From positions 248,001 through 312,000 of the forward strand of contig NZ_FMYY01000005.1 of assembly GCF_900101595.1 (NCBI RefSeq): DNA of 64,000 nucleotides, given 5' to 3'. Made by a program: the position numbers and the translations under genes. The notes under the pieces are model-generated. The model searched no databases. It was not told where the DNA came from and saw nothing but the letters and a program-made list of their open reading frames with translations. This document shows, piece by piece, positions 7,976 to 16,392 of this stretch. Position 1 is the stretch's first letter. Each line of letters opens with the position of its first letter. The stretch is from Paenibacillus sp. cl123 (GTDB lineage: Bacteria; Bacillota; Bacilli; Paenibacillales; NBRC-103111).

Positions 7976-9000
7976 CAGAGAAGCTGCTTGAGGTCAAGCA
8001 TGTTAAAAAATATTTTCCGTTAAGCAAGTCGGCGTTCAGCAAAAACCGCGGCTTCGTCAAGGCGGTGGACGACGTGAGCTTTGACGTATACAAGGGCGAA
8101 ACCTTTGGCCTTGTCGGTGAGTCGGGCTGCGGCAAAAGCACCTTATCCCGCGTGATTATGCGGCTCACCGACGCGGATGAAGGCGAGATGAGCTTCGACG
8201 GCATCGATCTGCTGCGATTAAAGGGCGGGGCGCTGAGGAAAAAGCGCAAAGATTTTCAGATGGTATTCCAAAAGCCGTTTGAATCGCTCAACCCGAGAAT
8301 GACTGTCGGTCAGATTATCGGCGCGCCATTCGATATCCACGGCGTCTTGGCGGGCGCAGAGAAGACGAAGCGTGTGGCCGAGCTGCTGGAGCTGGTCGGG
8401 CTAAGCTCGCAATATGTAAACCGGTACCCGCATGAATTTTCCGGGGGGCAGCGGCAGCGCATCGGAATCGCCAGAGCGATTGCGCTTAATCCGAAGCTCG
8501 TCGTTTGCGACGAGGCCGTGTCCGCGCTGGACGTATCCATACAGTCGCAAATATTGAACCTGCTGGACGAGCTGCAGAAGGAGCTTGGTCTTACTTATTT
8601 GTTTATCTCGCACAATTTGGCAGTAGTCAAGCATATGAGCGACCGGATCGCCGTTATGTATCTCGGCAAAATCGTAGAGATCGCGGACGCGGAGGATTTG
8701 TATGCCGGCGCTCTTCATCCCTATACGCGGGCGCTGCTGTCGGCCATCCCGCTGGCCGATCCGGACGCGAAGAAAAACCGCATCGTCCTGACCGGCGACG
8801 TGCCGAGTCCGGTGAATCCGCCCGCGGGCTGCCGCTTTTGCACAAGATGTCAGGACGCGATGCCGATATGCAGCGAGACGGCCCCGGAATTTATCCGGGT
8901 AAACGAGCGTCACGCGGTAGCCTGTCATTTATACGCCGACGCGGACGGCGCTGCGGGTTCCACAGCCGGTAAATCTGATGTCCAGGCTTCGGCCGGTTAG
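7972..9000 (+). CDS. dppF: Di/oligopeptide ABC transporter ATP-binding protein (DppF/OppF)
   Basis: 342 residues from the ATG at 7972, which overlaps the dppD stop and follows GAGGAGGAGG at 7957-7966; the reading frame stays open further upstream to 7837 but has no better start. Walker A GESGCGKS, signature FSGGQRQRIGIARAI and Walker B LVVCDEAVSALD are intact, and the C-terminal CRFCTRCQDAMPIC matches the oligo_HPY tail. It is the second ATPase of the importer and pairs with DppD. Confidence 0.9.
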   Translation: MTEKLLEVKHVKKYFPLSKSAFSKNRGFVKAVDDVSFDVYKGETFGLVGESGCGKSTLSRVIMRLTDADEGEMSFDGIDLLRLKGGALRKKRKDFQMVFQKPFESLNPRMTVGQIIGAPFDIHGVLAGAEKTKRVAELLELVGLSSQYVNRYPHEFSGGQRQRIGIARAIALNPKLVVCDEAVSALDVSIQSQILNLLDELQKELGLTYLFISHNLAVVKHMSDRIAVMYLGKIVEIADAEDLYAGALHPYTRALLSAIPLADPDAKKNRIVLTGDVPSPVNPPAGCRFCTRCQDAMPICSETAPEFIRVNERHAVACHLYADADGAAGSTAGKSDVQASAG

Positions 9001-9011
9001 GAGGTGGCGTG

Positions 9012-9956
9012 ATGGTGCGTTTTTTAGGTGGAAAGCTGTACATGATGCTGCTTCAGGTCATCGTCGTGGCGACGCTCGTATTTTCTCTCGTGCATCTGAT
9101 GCCGGGCGATCCGGCAGCGCTGGTGCTGGGCACCGAACGCGGCGGCGATGCCGCGGCGCTTGCGGAAATGCGGCATATGCTCGGACTCGACCGTCCCCTG
9201 CTTCAGCAATATTTGGATTGGGTCGGCAATTTTGTGCGGCTCGATATGGGGAAATCCCTATTCGATCAAACGCCGGTGACCGAATATATCGCCCAGCGCC
9301 TTCCGAATACGATAGAGCTTGCGCTCGTGTCCATTATACTGGCCGCTTTGATCGGCGTGCCGCTTGGCATTATCGCGGCCTTGAAGCGTCAAAGCGCGGT
9401 CGATCTGATCTTGTCCTCGATCTCGGCGCTCGGCGTGTCGTTTCCCGTTTACGTGCTCGGCGCCTTCCTGATCCTGCTGTTCAGCTTTAAGCTGCAGCTG
9501 TTTCCGGCCAGCGGTTTTGTCGCTTTTTCCGAGGACCCGGTAAGGCATATCCAGCGTATGGCGCTGCCGGCGATTACGCTGGCGCTCGGACTTGCCGCTT
9601 CGATTGCGAGAATGACGCGTTCCTCCATGCTGGAGACGCTGAACAAGGATTATATCCAAACGCATAAGGCCAAGGGATTGCCCTACGGCTCGATTATTTT
9701 TAAGCATGCTTTGCGCAACGCGATCATTCCGGTCGTAACGATTATCGGGCTGCAGCTGGGCAATCTGATCGGCGGTACGGTGCTGATCGAATATTTGTTC
9801 AACTGGCCCGGGATGAGCACGCTGCTCGTCAAGTCGATATCCAATCGCGATTATCCGTTAATCCAGGGCTGTATCGTCGTTATGGCAACGTTTTTCATCC
9901 TGGTCAACATGCTGGTAGACGTCTTGTACGGGCTTATGGACCCGCGCGTGCGCTAG
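9012..9956 (+). CDS. dppB: Peptide ABC transporter permease (DppB/OppB)
   Basis: 314 residues with about six membrane segments. The first segment is near the N-terminus (MMLLQVIVVATLVFSLVHL), followed by the family sequence MPGDPAALVLG, the periplasmic-side loop LGLDRPLLQQYLDW and the EAA-like cytoplasmic loop near LNKDYIQTHKAKGL. ATG 9012 is chosen because AGGAGGT lies 6 bp upstream; a GTG at 9009 is too close. It forms the translocation pore with DppC. Confidence 0.9.
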   Translation: MVRFLGGKLYMMLLQVIVVATLVFSLVHLMPGDPAALVLGTERGGDAAALAEMRHMLGLDRPLLQQYLDWVGNFVRLDMGKSLFDQTPVTEYIAQRLPNTIELALVSIILAALIGVPLGIIAALKRQSAVDLILSSISALGVSFPVYVLGAFLILLFSFKLQLFPASGFVAFSEDPVRHIQRMALPAITLALGLAASIARMTRSSMLETLNKDYIQTHKAKGLPYGSIIFKHALRNAIIPVVTIIGLQLGNLIGGTVLIEYLFNWPGMSTLLVKSISNRDYPLIQGCIVVMATFFILVNMLVDVLYGLMDPRVR

Positions 9957-9990
9957 TCCTAAGGCCGACGACGCAAAGGAGCTGCAACCA

Positions 9991-10818
9991 ATGAATGTGA
10001 ACAACTACTTAAGGAACAAGACGTTTGTGATCAGCTGCTGCGTGCTGCTGCCGATTCTGGTCGTTGCCGCCATCGGCCCGTGGATCATTCCTCACGACCC
10101 GCTCGAAATCCACGCCGATATCGTGCTGAAGCCAAGCCTGCCCGACTATCCGCTCGGCACCGACGAATTCGGCCGCGATATTTTGAGCCGGCTCATTCTC
10201 GGCATTCGGCCGTCGCTCACCGTCGCGCTCGGGGCGACGCTGCTTGCGTTCGGGCTCGGGCTGACGCTCGGCATCGTCGCCGGCTATTTTCGCGGCCTCG
10301 CAGAGAAGCTGATCATGCGCTGCGTCGATATATTGCTCTGCTTTCCGCCGATCCTGCTGGCGCTGATGGTCGTCGGCTTCTGGGGCGCGGGCGTGCGCAA
10401 TCTGATCATCATTATCGGAGTTGTTTATGCCCCGCATTTTGCCCGGATTGCGTACTCGTCTACGCTTCAGATCAAAAAGCAGGAGTTCGTGGAAAGCGAG
10501 CTCTCGCTCGGAGCCTCCCATCCGCGCGTCATGTTCGGCTGCATCCTTCCGAACATCATGTCACCGCTTATCATTCAGATCAGCTTGACGGTCGCAGCCG
10601 CCATTTTGCTTGAATCGGGGCTCAGCTTCCTCGGTCTCGGCGTTATTCCGCCGGAGCCTTCATGGGGGCAAATGATCGGGCAGTCCAGAGGTTATATCAG
10701 CTTGAACCCGATGTATGCGATCTGGCCTTCGCTCTGCCTCGGCATCACCATTTTGGCGATTAATTTGCTCGGAGACAGCTTGCGAGACATCCTCGATCCC
10801 AAATTAAACCGTTCGTAA
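9991..10818 (+). CDS. dppC: Peptide ABC transporter permease (DppC/OppC)
   Basis: 275 residues with a single N-terminal membrane segment followed by the typical HPLGTDEFGRDILSRLI-like loop (here YPLGTDEFGRDILSR) and the binding-protein-dependent transport domain. The EAA loop is around KKQEFVESELSLGASH. It starts at ATG 9991 behind AAAGGAGC and is the second half of the pore with DppB. Confidence 0.9.
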   Translation: MNVNNYLRNKTFVISCCVLLPILVVAAIGPWIIPHDPLEIHADIVLKPSLPDYPLGTDEFGRDILSRLILGIRPSLTVALGATLLAFGLGLTLGIVAGYFRGLAEKLIMRCVDILLCFPPILLALMVVGFWGAGVRNLIIIIGVVYAPHFARIAYSSTLQIKKQEFVESELSLGASHPRVMFGCILPNIMSPLIIQISLTVAAAILLESGLSFLGLGVIPPEPSWGQMIGQSRGYISLNPMYAIWPSLCLGITILAINLLGDSLRDILDPKLNRS

Positions 10819-10904
10819 GGCGGCAATTAATGGTAATGCGGACGGCGTCGTTTACTATCGGCAGCCATCCTGTTATAAATGGAAAAAAGGGAGGATTCAC
10901 GACA

Positions 10905-12497
10905 ATGAAATTAAAAAGCTTAACGACCATGATGCTGCTGGTGCTGACGCTGGCGCTCATCGCCAGCGGCTGCTCCGGCTCAGGCGGATCGAGCTCGTCC
11001 GGCGGCGCCTCGTCCGGCTCGGGAGGCGGGGATAACGCCAAGCCGACCACGATTTCCTTTGGCCTGGCAGGCGAGCCCGCGACGATGGACCCGCTCGTTC
11101 AGAACGGCACGCACGGACGGACGATCAAGCTGGCGATTTACCGGGGGCTCGTCAATTACGGAAAGGACGGCAAGCTGAGCAACGAGCTGGCTGAGTCGTA
11201 TACCGTCTCTGGGGACAGTAAGAACTACACGTTCAAGCTGCGCGACGCGAAGTTCCATAACGGCGATGCCGTAACGGCCGAGGACGTCAAGTTTACGTTC
11301 GAGCGGATCGCCAACCCGAAGAACAACGCAACCTTCCGCAACGAGCTGGCCATTATCGATAAAATCGAAACGCCAGATCCGAAAACGGTGACGATCACGC
11401 TGAAGGAGCCGTTTGCGCCATTCATTCACTACCTCGCGCTGCCGGAGACGGTGATCGTTTCGAAGAAGTGGGCGGAAGAGAAAAACGGCGATTTGAATGC
11501 GAATCCGATGGGCGCCGGTCCGTTTGAATTCGTCAAATGGACCAAGGGACAGGAAATGACGGTTAAGCGTTTCGACGGCTACTACAAGAAGGATAAGAAG
11601 CCTGTCGACAATATCAAGTTCGTATTTTACGCCGACGAAAATACGCGGGTGAACGCCCTTAAGGCCGGCGACGTCGATTTGGTCGAATATGTGCCTTGGA
11701 AGGACGCTATGGCGATCGAGCAGGATTCGAAGCTGAAGCTGGACAGCGTGAGCGGTCCGTTCATGCAACTGCAGTTCAATACGCAATTCGCTCCATTCAG
11801 CGATCCGCGCGTGCGCAAGGCGATTGCCTACGCGATCGACCGCAATACGATTATTAACACTGCATTTAACGGACGGGGCAAGCCGATCTACGGCATGGCC
11901 ATTCCGGAAGGATACATGGGCTATAATAAAAAATTCGAAAGCTATTATGAATACAACATCGAGAAGGCGAAGCAGCTGCTTGCCGAGGCGGGGTATCCGA
12001 ACGGCTTTAAGGCAAAGCTTCTCGCCACATCGCAGTACGCGTTCCACCAGCAGACAGCGGTTGCGGTTCAATCGGAGCTGAAGAAGGTCGGGATCGAGGT
12101 CGAGCTGGATTTGCCGGATTGGGCGACGCGCATCAAGAAAAACACCGAAGGCAGCTATGACTTTGTCGTAGCAGGCACTTCCGGCGATATTACGGACGGC
12201 GACTGGCTGAGCAATTTCTACGCCGGCGGCGCCGTCAGGCTGAACAACTCGGCGTATTTCGACGACGCCGAAATCAACAAGCTGCTGGCCGAAGGCCGCA
12301 AGGAGCTGGACGAGGCGAAGCGTAACGCCATTTACGAGCGGCTCATTGAGCGGGCACTCGATTTGTCGCCGTTCGTTTATCTCTCTTGGCGCGAGCAAAG
12401 CTACGGGATGAAGGCGAATGTGGAAGGCTTTAAAAACTTGCCGGGCTTCCTCTCCTTCCAGTCCGGGATTTCGCTCGAAGACGTGACGATGAAATAA
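10905..12497 (+). CDS. dppA: Peptide-type ABC transporter solute-binding lipoprotein (family 5)
   Basis: 530 residues. A lipoprotein signal peptide (residues 1-23) ends in ASGC, with a Gly/Ser-rich linker after it that tethers the domain outside the membrane. The mature part is an SBP_bac_5 domain (FGLAGEPATMDPL, LRDAKFHNGDAVTAEDVKFT, DPRVRKAIAYAIDR). ATG 10905 is preceded by GGGAGGA, so 25 upstream in-frame codons are not counted. It sets the cargo specificity of the importer: di- or oligopeptides in most relatives, but glycated peptides, opines or nickel in others. Being the last operon gene and close to the sensor kinase, it may feed the signal. Confidence 0.9.
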   Translation: MKLKSLTTMMLLVLTLALIASGCSGSGGSSSSGGASSGSGGGDNAKPTTISFGLAGEPATMDPLVQNGTHGRTIKLAIYRGLVNYGKDGKLSNELAESYTVSGDSKNYTFKLRDAKFHNGDAVTAEDVKFTFERIANPKNNATFRNELAIIDKIETPDPKTVTITLKEPFAPFIHYLALPETVIVSKKWAEEKNGDLNANPMGAGPFEFVKWTKGQEMTVKRFDGYYKKDKKPVDNIKFVFYADENTRVNALKAGDVDLVEYVPWKDAMAIEQDSKLKLDSVSGPFMQLQFNTQFAPFSDPRVRKAIAYAIDRNTIINTAFNGRGKPIYGMAIPEGYMGYNKKFESYYEYNIEKAKQLLAEAGYPNGFKAKLLATSQYAFHQQTAVAVQSELKKVGIEVELDLPDWATRIKKNTEGSYDFVVAGTSGDITDGDWLSNFYAGGAVRLNNSAYFDDAEINKLLAEGRKELDEAKRNAIYERLIERALDLSPFVYLSWREQSYGMKANVEGFKNLPGFLSFQSGISLEDVTMK

Positions 12498-12513
12498 ATA
12501 CGGCAAGGCGCTA

Positions 12514-12539
12514 GCCCCCCAGATTACGGTCTGGGGGGC
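12514..12539 (+). other. Strong hairpin after dppA
   Basis: A perfect 10-bp GC-rich stem, GCCCCCCAGA at 12514-12523 with its complement at 12530-12539. There is no T run after it, so it may stabilise the mRNA 3' end or terminate only weakly. Confidence 0.5.
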
Positions 12540-12725
12540 GCAAGCGCAGCATGACCGGGCAAACGGGCAAGACAAGGATGGAGAGATGGAGACGGCGAAA
12601 GGGAACAAAGCGCGGCGGGGCTGCCGGCTCGGAAGCTTGTCGGCCCTGCGGGATTCCAGTACAATATAAGACAATCTCATGCTTGAATCCGATCGACTTA
12701 CATCCGGCGAGGGGACCTTAGACGT

Positions 12726-14615
12726 ATGAAGAGGATGAGGCAAAGACTAGGCTTCTTATTCAGCCAGCTGCAAATACGAATTATCGTCTCCCTGGTGCTG
12801 CTTGTGTTCATCGCCGTCTTTATTTCGCTGAATATCAGCTTTAAACATACCGAATTGTTATTCGAGCAGGAAACGGCCGAGGTGCTGAGCGGCAATCTCG
12901 AGCAGACGGGAAGCCAGGTCGAGATGGTCAGCCTGGACATGCTGAAGCTGACGAATTTATTTGGGATGGACGACGTCATCATCGAAAGCCTGAACGACTT
13001 CGACAGGGACGAGGCATTTAAACCGTTTGCCCGGATGAAGGATGCGTCGGAGCTCACCTCCAAGGATTACACCCGCGTCTCCAAAATCGAAAATCATCTT
13101 TATTATGCCAAAAACAACACCTTCTTCAATTATGATGCGCAGATTGCGGTGATCAGCGCGGACGGCCTCATCAGCATGGTGAAGGGGAATATCGGAAGCA
13201 CGGCTGCGCAGGAGCAGACGTATGCCGGCGTGAAGCGCCCGTTCGGGGAGCTGCTGATGAAGCAGCCGGCGTTTCAAACGCTTGCCTCCCAGGAGCGGAA
13301 TATGGCTTGGACGGTTCCTATCGGGCTCCAGGCATCGCCTCATGGCCGGGAGGAGCCCTACGTATCGCTGGCGAGAACGATAAAAAGCAGCTTTACCGGC
13401 GAGCTGCTCGGCATGTTCGTGATCAACGTCAATTTGGATAATCTCGTGTCGCTGTTCAAGGTGCGCGATACGGAAACGATCTTCCTCCTGGACGACGAAG
13501 ACCGCCTGATTACGTCCTACGGCAGCGAGGCGCTGAAAAACATCGACTTTATGAAGGATCGTCTCAAGCTTTACGGCACCCGCAAGGGCTACTTTCTGGA
13601 GCAGTCGGACGGTAAAAAATATATCGTCAACTATTATGTGCTGAACCGCCTTCACTGGACGCTGGTTTCCGCGATTCCATATGAAGACGTGATGAAAAAC
13701 ACGAGAGATTTGAAGAGTGAAGTGCTGGCGATCAATTATGTCGTGTTCGGGCTTTTCCTTGCTTTAAGTATCGCTTCGATCATTTACATGACCAATCCGC
13801 TCCGCCTGCTCATTCATCAGCTGAAGAAGAAAAAAATCGGCGTCTACAGCCTTGGCACGCAGGATACATCGCTGCCGAGCGACGTATACGGCATCGTCAA
13901 AAGCTTTGAGCATCTGTTTCGGCGCGTCGACGAGCTGGTGATGAAGGTCGTTCGGGACGAACGGCGGGAGCAGGAGATGAAATATGAGACGCTTAAGGCG
14001 CAAATTAACCCCCACTTTTTGTTAAATACGTTGAACATCATCAAGTGGACGGCGATGATTAACGGAGCGACGCCGGTCTCCACTATGATCTCCGATCTCG
14101 GCAAGCTGCTGGAGGTCAGCATGAACAGAGGCGGCGAATCCGTTACGATCGCGGAGGAGATGCAGCTGCTTCAGGCGTATATGAACATCCAGAACGCACG
14201 GTTCAACGACGGCTACGAGTTTCGCTACCGGATCGAGCCGCCGCTAGAGCAATATTCGATTCTCAAGCTGCTGCTGCAGCCGCTCGTCGAAAATTCCATT
14301 TTGCACGGCTTGAAAAACAAGAAGGTCGGCGGGACGATCGATATTGAGGCAACGCTTACAGACGGTATCGTGCGGATTGACGTGAAGGACAACGGCGAAG
14401 GCATACCGCCCGGGCGTCTGGACGATATATGGAGAGAGGACGCCGAGGGGCGCGAGCAGCTTCACAAGTTCAACGGAATCGGTCTGCGTAACATCCATGA
14501 CAGGCTGCGAATCAAATACGGCGAGCCGTTTGGCCTCAGCATCGCGTCCTCGCCCGGCGAGGGGACGACCGTTACCGTGCTGCTGCCTGCCGAGAAGTCC
14601 GGAGAGCCGGTATAG
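12726..14615 (+). CDS. YesM-type sensor histidine kinase
   Basis: 629 residues. Two membrane segments (about 17-37 and 333-357) flank a large extracellular Cache-like sensor region. The cytoplasmic part has a short HAMP-like stretch, a His_kinase domain with the phosphoacceptor His430 in INPHFLLNTLN, and an HATPase domain with LVENSILHGL, DNGEG and GIGLRNIHDRL. It phosphorylates the AraC-type response regulator that starts 24 bp after it. It lies directly behind the dpp operon, so it may sense the same cargo. Confidence 0.88.
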   Translation: MKRMRQRLGFLFSQLQIRIIVSLVLLVFIAVFISLNISFKHTELLFEQETAEVLSGNLEQTGSQVEMVSLDMLKLTNLFGMDDVIIESLNDFDRDEAFKPFARMKDASELTSKDYTRVSKIENHLYYAKNNTFFNYDAQIAVISADGLISMVKGNIGSTAAQEQTYAGVKRPFGELLMKQPAFQTLASQERNMAWTVPIGLQASPHGREEPYVSLARTIKSSFTGELLGMFVINVNLDNLVSLFKVRDTETIFLLDDEDRLITSYGSEALKNIDFMKDRLKLYGTRKGYFLEQSDGKKYIVNYYVLNRLHWTLVSAIPYEDVMKNTRDLKSEVLAINYVVFGLFLALSIASIIYMTNPLRLLIHQLKKKKIGVYSLGTQDTSLPSDVYGIVKSFEHLFRRVDELVMKVVRDERREQEMKYETLKAQINPHFLLNTLNIIKWTAMINGATPVSTMISDLGKLLEVSMNRGGESVTIAEEMQLLQAYMNIQNARFNDGYEFRYRIEPPLEQYSILKLLLQPLVENSILHGLKNKKVGGTIDIEATLTDGIVRIDVKDNGEGIPPGRLDDIWREDAEGREQLHKFNGIGLRNIHDRLRIKYGEPFGLSIASSPGEGTTVTVLLPAEKSGEPV

Positions 14616-14639
14616 ACTATAGCGAAGGAGAGCGATCCG

Positions 14640-16253
14640 ATGCTGAAGGTAATGATCGTCGATGATGAAGCGCTGGTCAGAATTGGGATAAAATCGTGTA
14701 TCGAGTGGGAGAAGCACGATATGGAGTTTGTCGGGCAGGCCGAGGACGGCGAGCAGGCGCTGGAGCTGATCAAGCGGGTGTCACCCGACATTGTGCTGAC
14801 CGATATTCTGATGCCCAACATGGACGGCATTCAGCTGATTGAACGGATCGCGGAGACATTCCCGCACATTAAAGTGATCGTGCTGAGCTGCCACAGCGAG
14901 ATGGATGCCGTCAAGCGTGCGATGAGGCTTGGCGCGCAGGACTACATTCTGAAGCTGTCCATGCAGCCGGAAAACCTGCTGGACGTGCTGAAGAAAACGA
15001 AGGTCGAAATCGAGAAGGACAGACAGCGCAACGAGGAAAAGGTTAACTTCGAGAAGGTGCTGCGCTCAAACAAGCAGGTCATCAAAAACGGCTTGTACAA
15101 AAAATGGCTGTCCGGCTCCATCGGCTACGAGGAATTTCTCAGGGAATCGTCGGTGCTGCAGGTGCAGCCGCAGCTCGAGAAGCGTATGCTTGTCATCTGC
15201 TGCACGATCGACGACTGGCTGCACGCTCCGGCTCACAGCCGGATGAAGGACAGTCATCTGCTGCGCGCTTCCTTCCTGAACATTCTGGAGGAAGGGCTCG
15301 CCGATTTCGTCAAAGGCGAGGCGGCCGAAATGGGCGAGGGCGAGTATATGCTGGCGATCGAGCACTCGGGAAGAGGCTCGGACCATCACAATGTGGCGCG
15401 TTTCTTTCAGAAAATCAATCAGTCGCTGAAGCGGTATTTGAACATTACCGTTTCGTTTGCCGTATCCGGAGCGCCGGGCGAGCTGAGAGAGGTGCCGGCG
15501 TTGTATGCGCAGGCGCAAAGCTATGTCGAATACCGGTTTTACAAGGGGAAGGAAAGCCTGATTTTCTCCGACAAGCTGATCGGCTTCAAGGACAAGGAGA
15601 TCATGTTCGGCCTCGAGGAGGAGAAGCTCGTCACCGATTATATATATGGCTTCGACCCGGAAGGCGTGAAAAGCGTGCTGAAGCGGTTTTTCGACCGTAT
15701 CGCGGAAACCCCGATCTACCATCCGATTCGTGTCAAAACGGCGGCTCTGAACGTGCTGTACGGGTTCAAAAAAATGCTCGAATCCGCCGAGGAGCAGCTG
15801 CCGCCGGCATTTGCGATGGCCAACCTCCGGCTGACGGAGTCGATTCTGAACGCGGAAACGCTCTCCGATCTGGTGCGGCTTGCGGATGAGTTCGTCGATC
15901 ACTTTTTCCAGATCATACCGGCCGCTCAAGGGCCGGGCACACGCTCCGAAATCGTCAACATCAAGCGCCATGTTTGCGAAAATATTGAGCTCAACCTGTC
16001 GCTGGAGGACGCGGCCAAAATTTGCAATATGAGCCGCAGCTATTTTTCGTTTGTGTTCAAGAAGGAGGTCGGCGAAAGCTTTACGAATTTCGTCAACCGG
16101 ACGAAAATGGAGCGGGCGCGGGAGCTCATTCTAGGCAAAAAGGTGAAGGTATATGAAGCGGCGGAGAAGGTAGGCATCCGCGACGAAGCTTATTTCAGCA
16201 AGGTGTTCAAAAAATATATCGGGGTCAGTCCCGGTAAGATCAAAAAATCGTAA
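14640..16253 (+). CDS. YesN-type response regulator, receiver plus AraC DNA-binding domain
   Basis: 537 residues. The receiver domain (1-120) has the acidic pair Asp8/Asp9, the phosphoacceptor Asp55 in VLTDILMPNMDG and a conserved Lys in YILKLS. A middle region of about 300 residues of the YesN type joins it to a C-terminal AraC/XylS double helix-turn-helix (about 437-535, LEDAAKICNMSRSYFSFVFKKEVGESF). It is in an operon with the kinase. A plausible target is the dpp leader, with its direct repeats at 6831-6846 and 6868-6883; this is inference only. Confidence 0.88.
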   Translation: MLKVMIVDDEALVRIGIKSCIEWEKHDMEFVGQAEDGEQALELIKRVSPDIVLTDILMPNMDGIQLIERIAETFPHIKVIVLSCHSEMDAVKRAMRLGAQDYILKLSMQPENLLDVLKKTKVEIEKDRQRNEEKVNFEKVLRSNKQVIKNGLYKKWLSGSIGYEEFLRESSVLQVQPQLEKRMLVICCTIDDWLHAPAHSRMKDSHLLRASFLNILEEGLADFVKGEAAEMGEGEYMLAIEHSGRGSDHHNVARFFQKINQSLKRYLNITVSFAVSGAPGELREVPALYAQAQSYVEYRFYKGKESLIFSDKLIGFKDKEIMFGLEEEKLVTDYIYGFDPEGVKSVLKRFFDRIAETPIYHPIRVKTAALNVLYGFKKMLESAEEQLPPAFAMANLRLTESILNAETLSDLVRLADEFVDHFFQIIPAAQGPGTRSEIVNIKRHVCENIELNLSLEDAAKICNMSRSYFSFVFKKEVGESFTNFVNRTKMERARELILGKKVKVYEAAEKVGIRDEAYFSKVFKKYIGVSPGKIKKS

Positions 16254-16257
16254 AACA

Positions 16258-16289
16258 AAACAGGACACAGGCTGATGTTTGGCCTGTTT
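16258..16289 (+). terminator. Possible terminator after the response regulator
   Basis: AAACAGG at 16258-16264 pairs with CCTGTTT at 16283-16289, followed by GTTTCATG. The stem is short and the T tract is mixed. Confidence 0.4.
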
Positions 16290-16392
16290 GTTTCATGTAT
16301 GTTTATAATATCTTAATACGATTTGAAATTATCTAATATGAGTTGAAGTTTGCATATCACGCGGTCGGCTACCGGCTGCGGGTATAGGGGGA

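Noticed and set aside
12514-12539. dppA hairpin as a true intrinsic terminator
   Set aside because: The stem is excellent but there is no T run, so it is listed only as a hairpin.
10980-12743. 587-codon minus-strand open frame opposite dppA
   Set aside because: It is a shadow of the well-supported binding-protein gene, with no recognisable motif.
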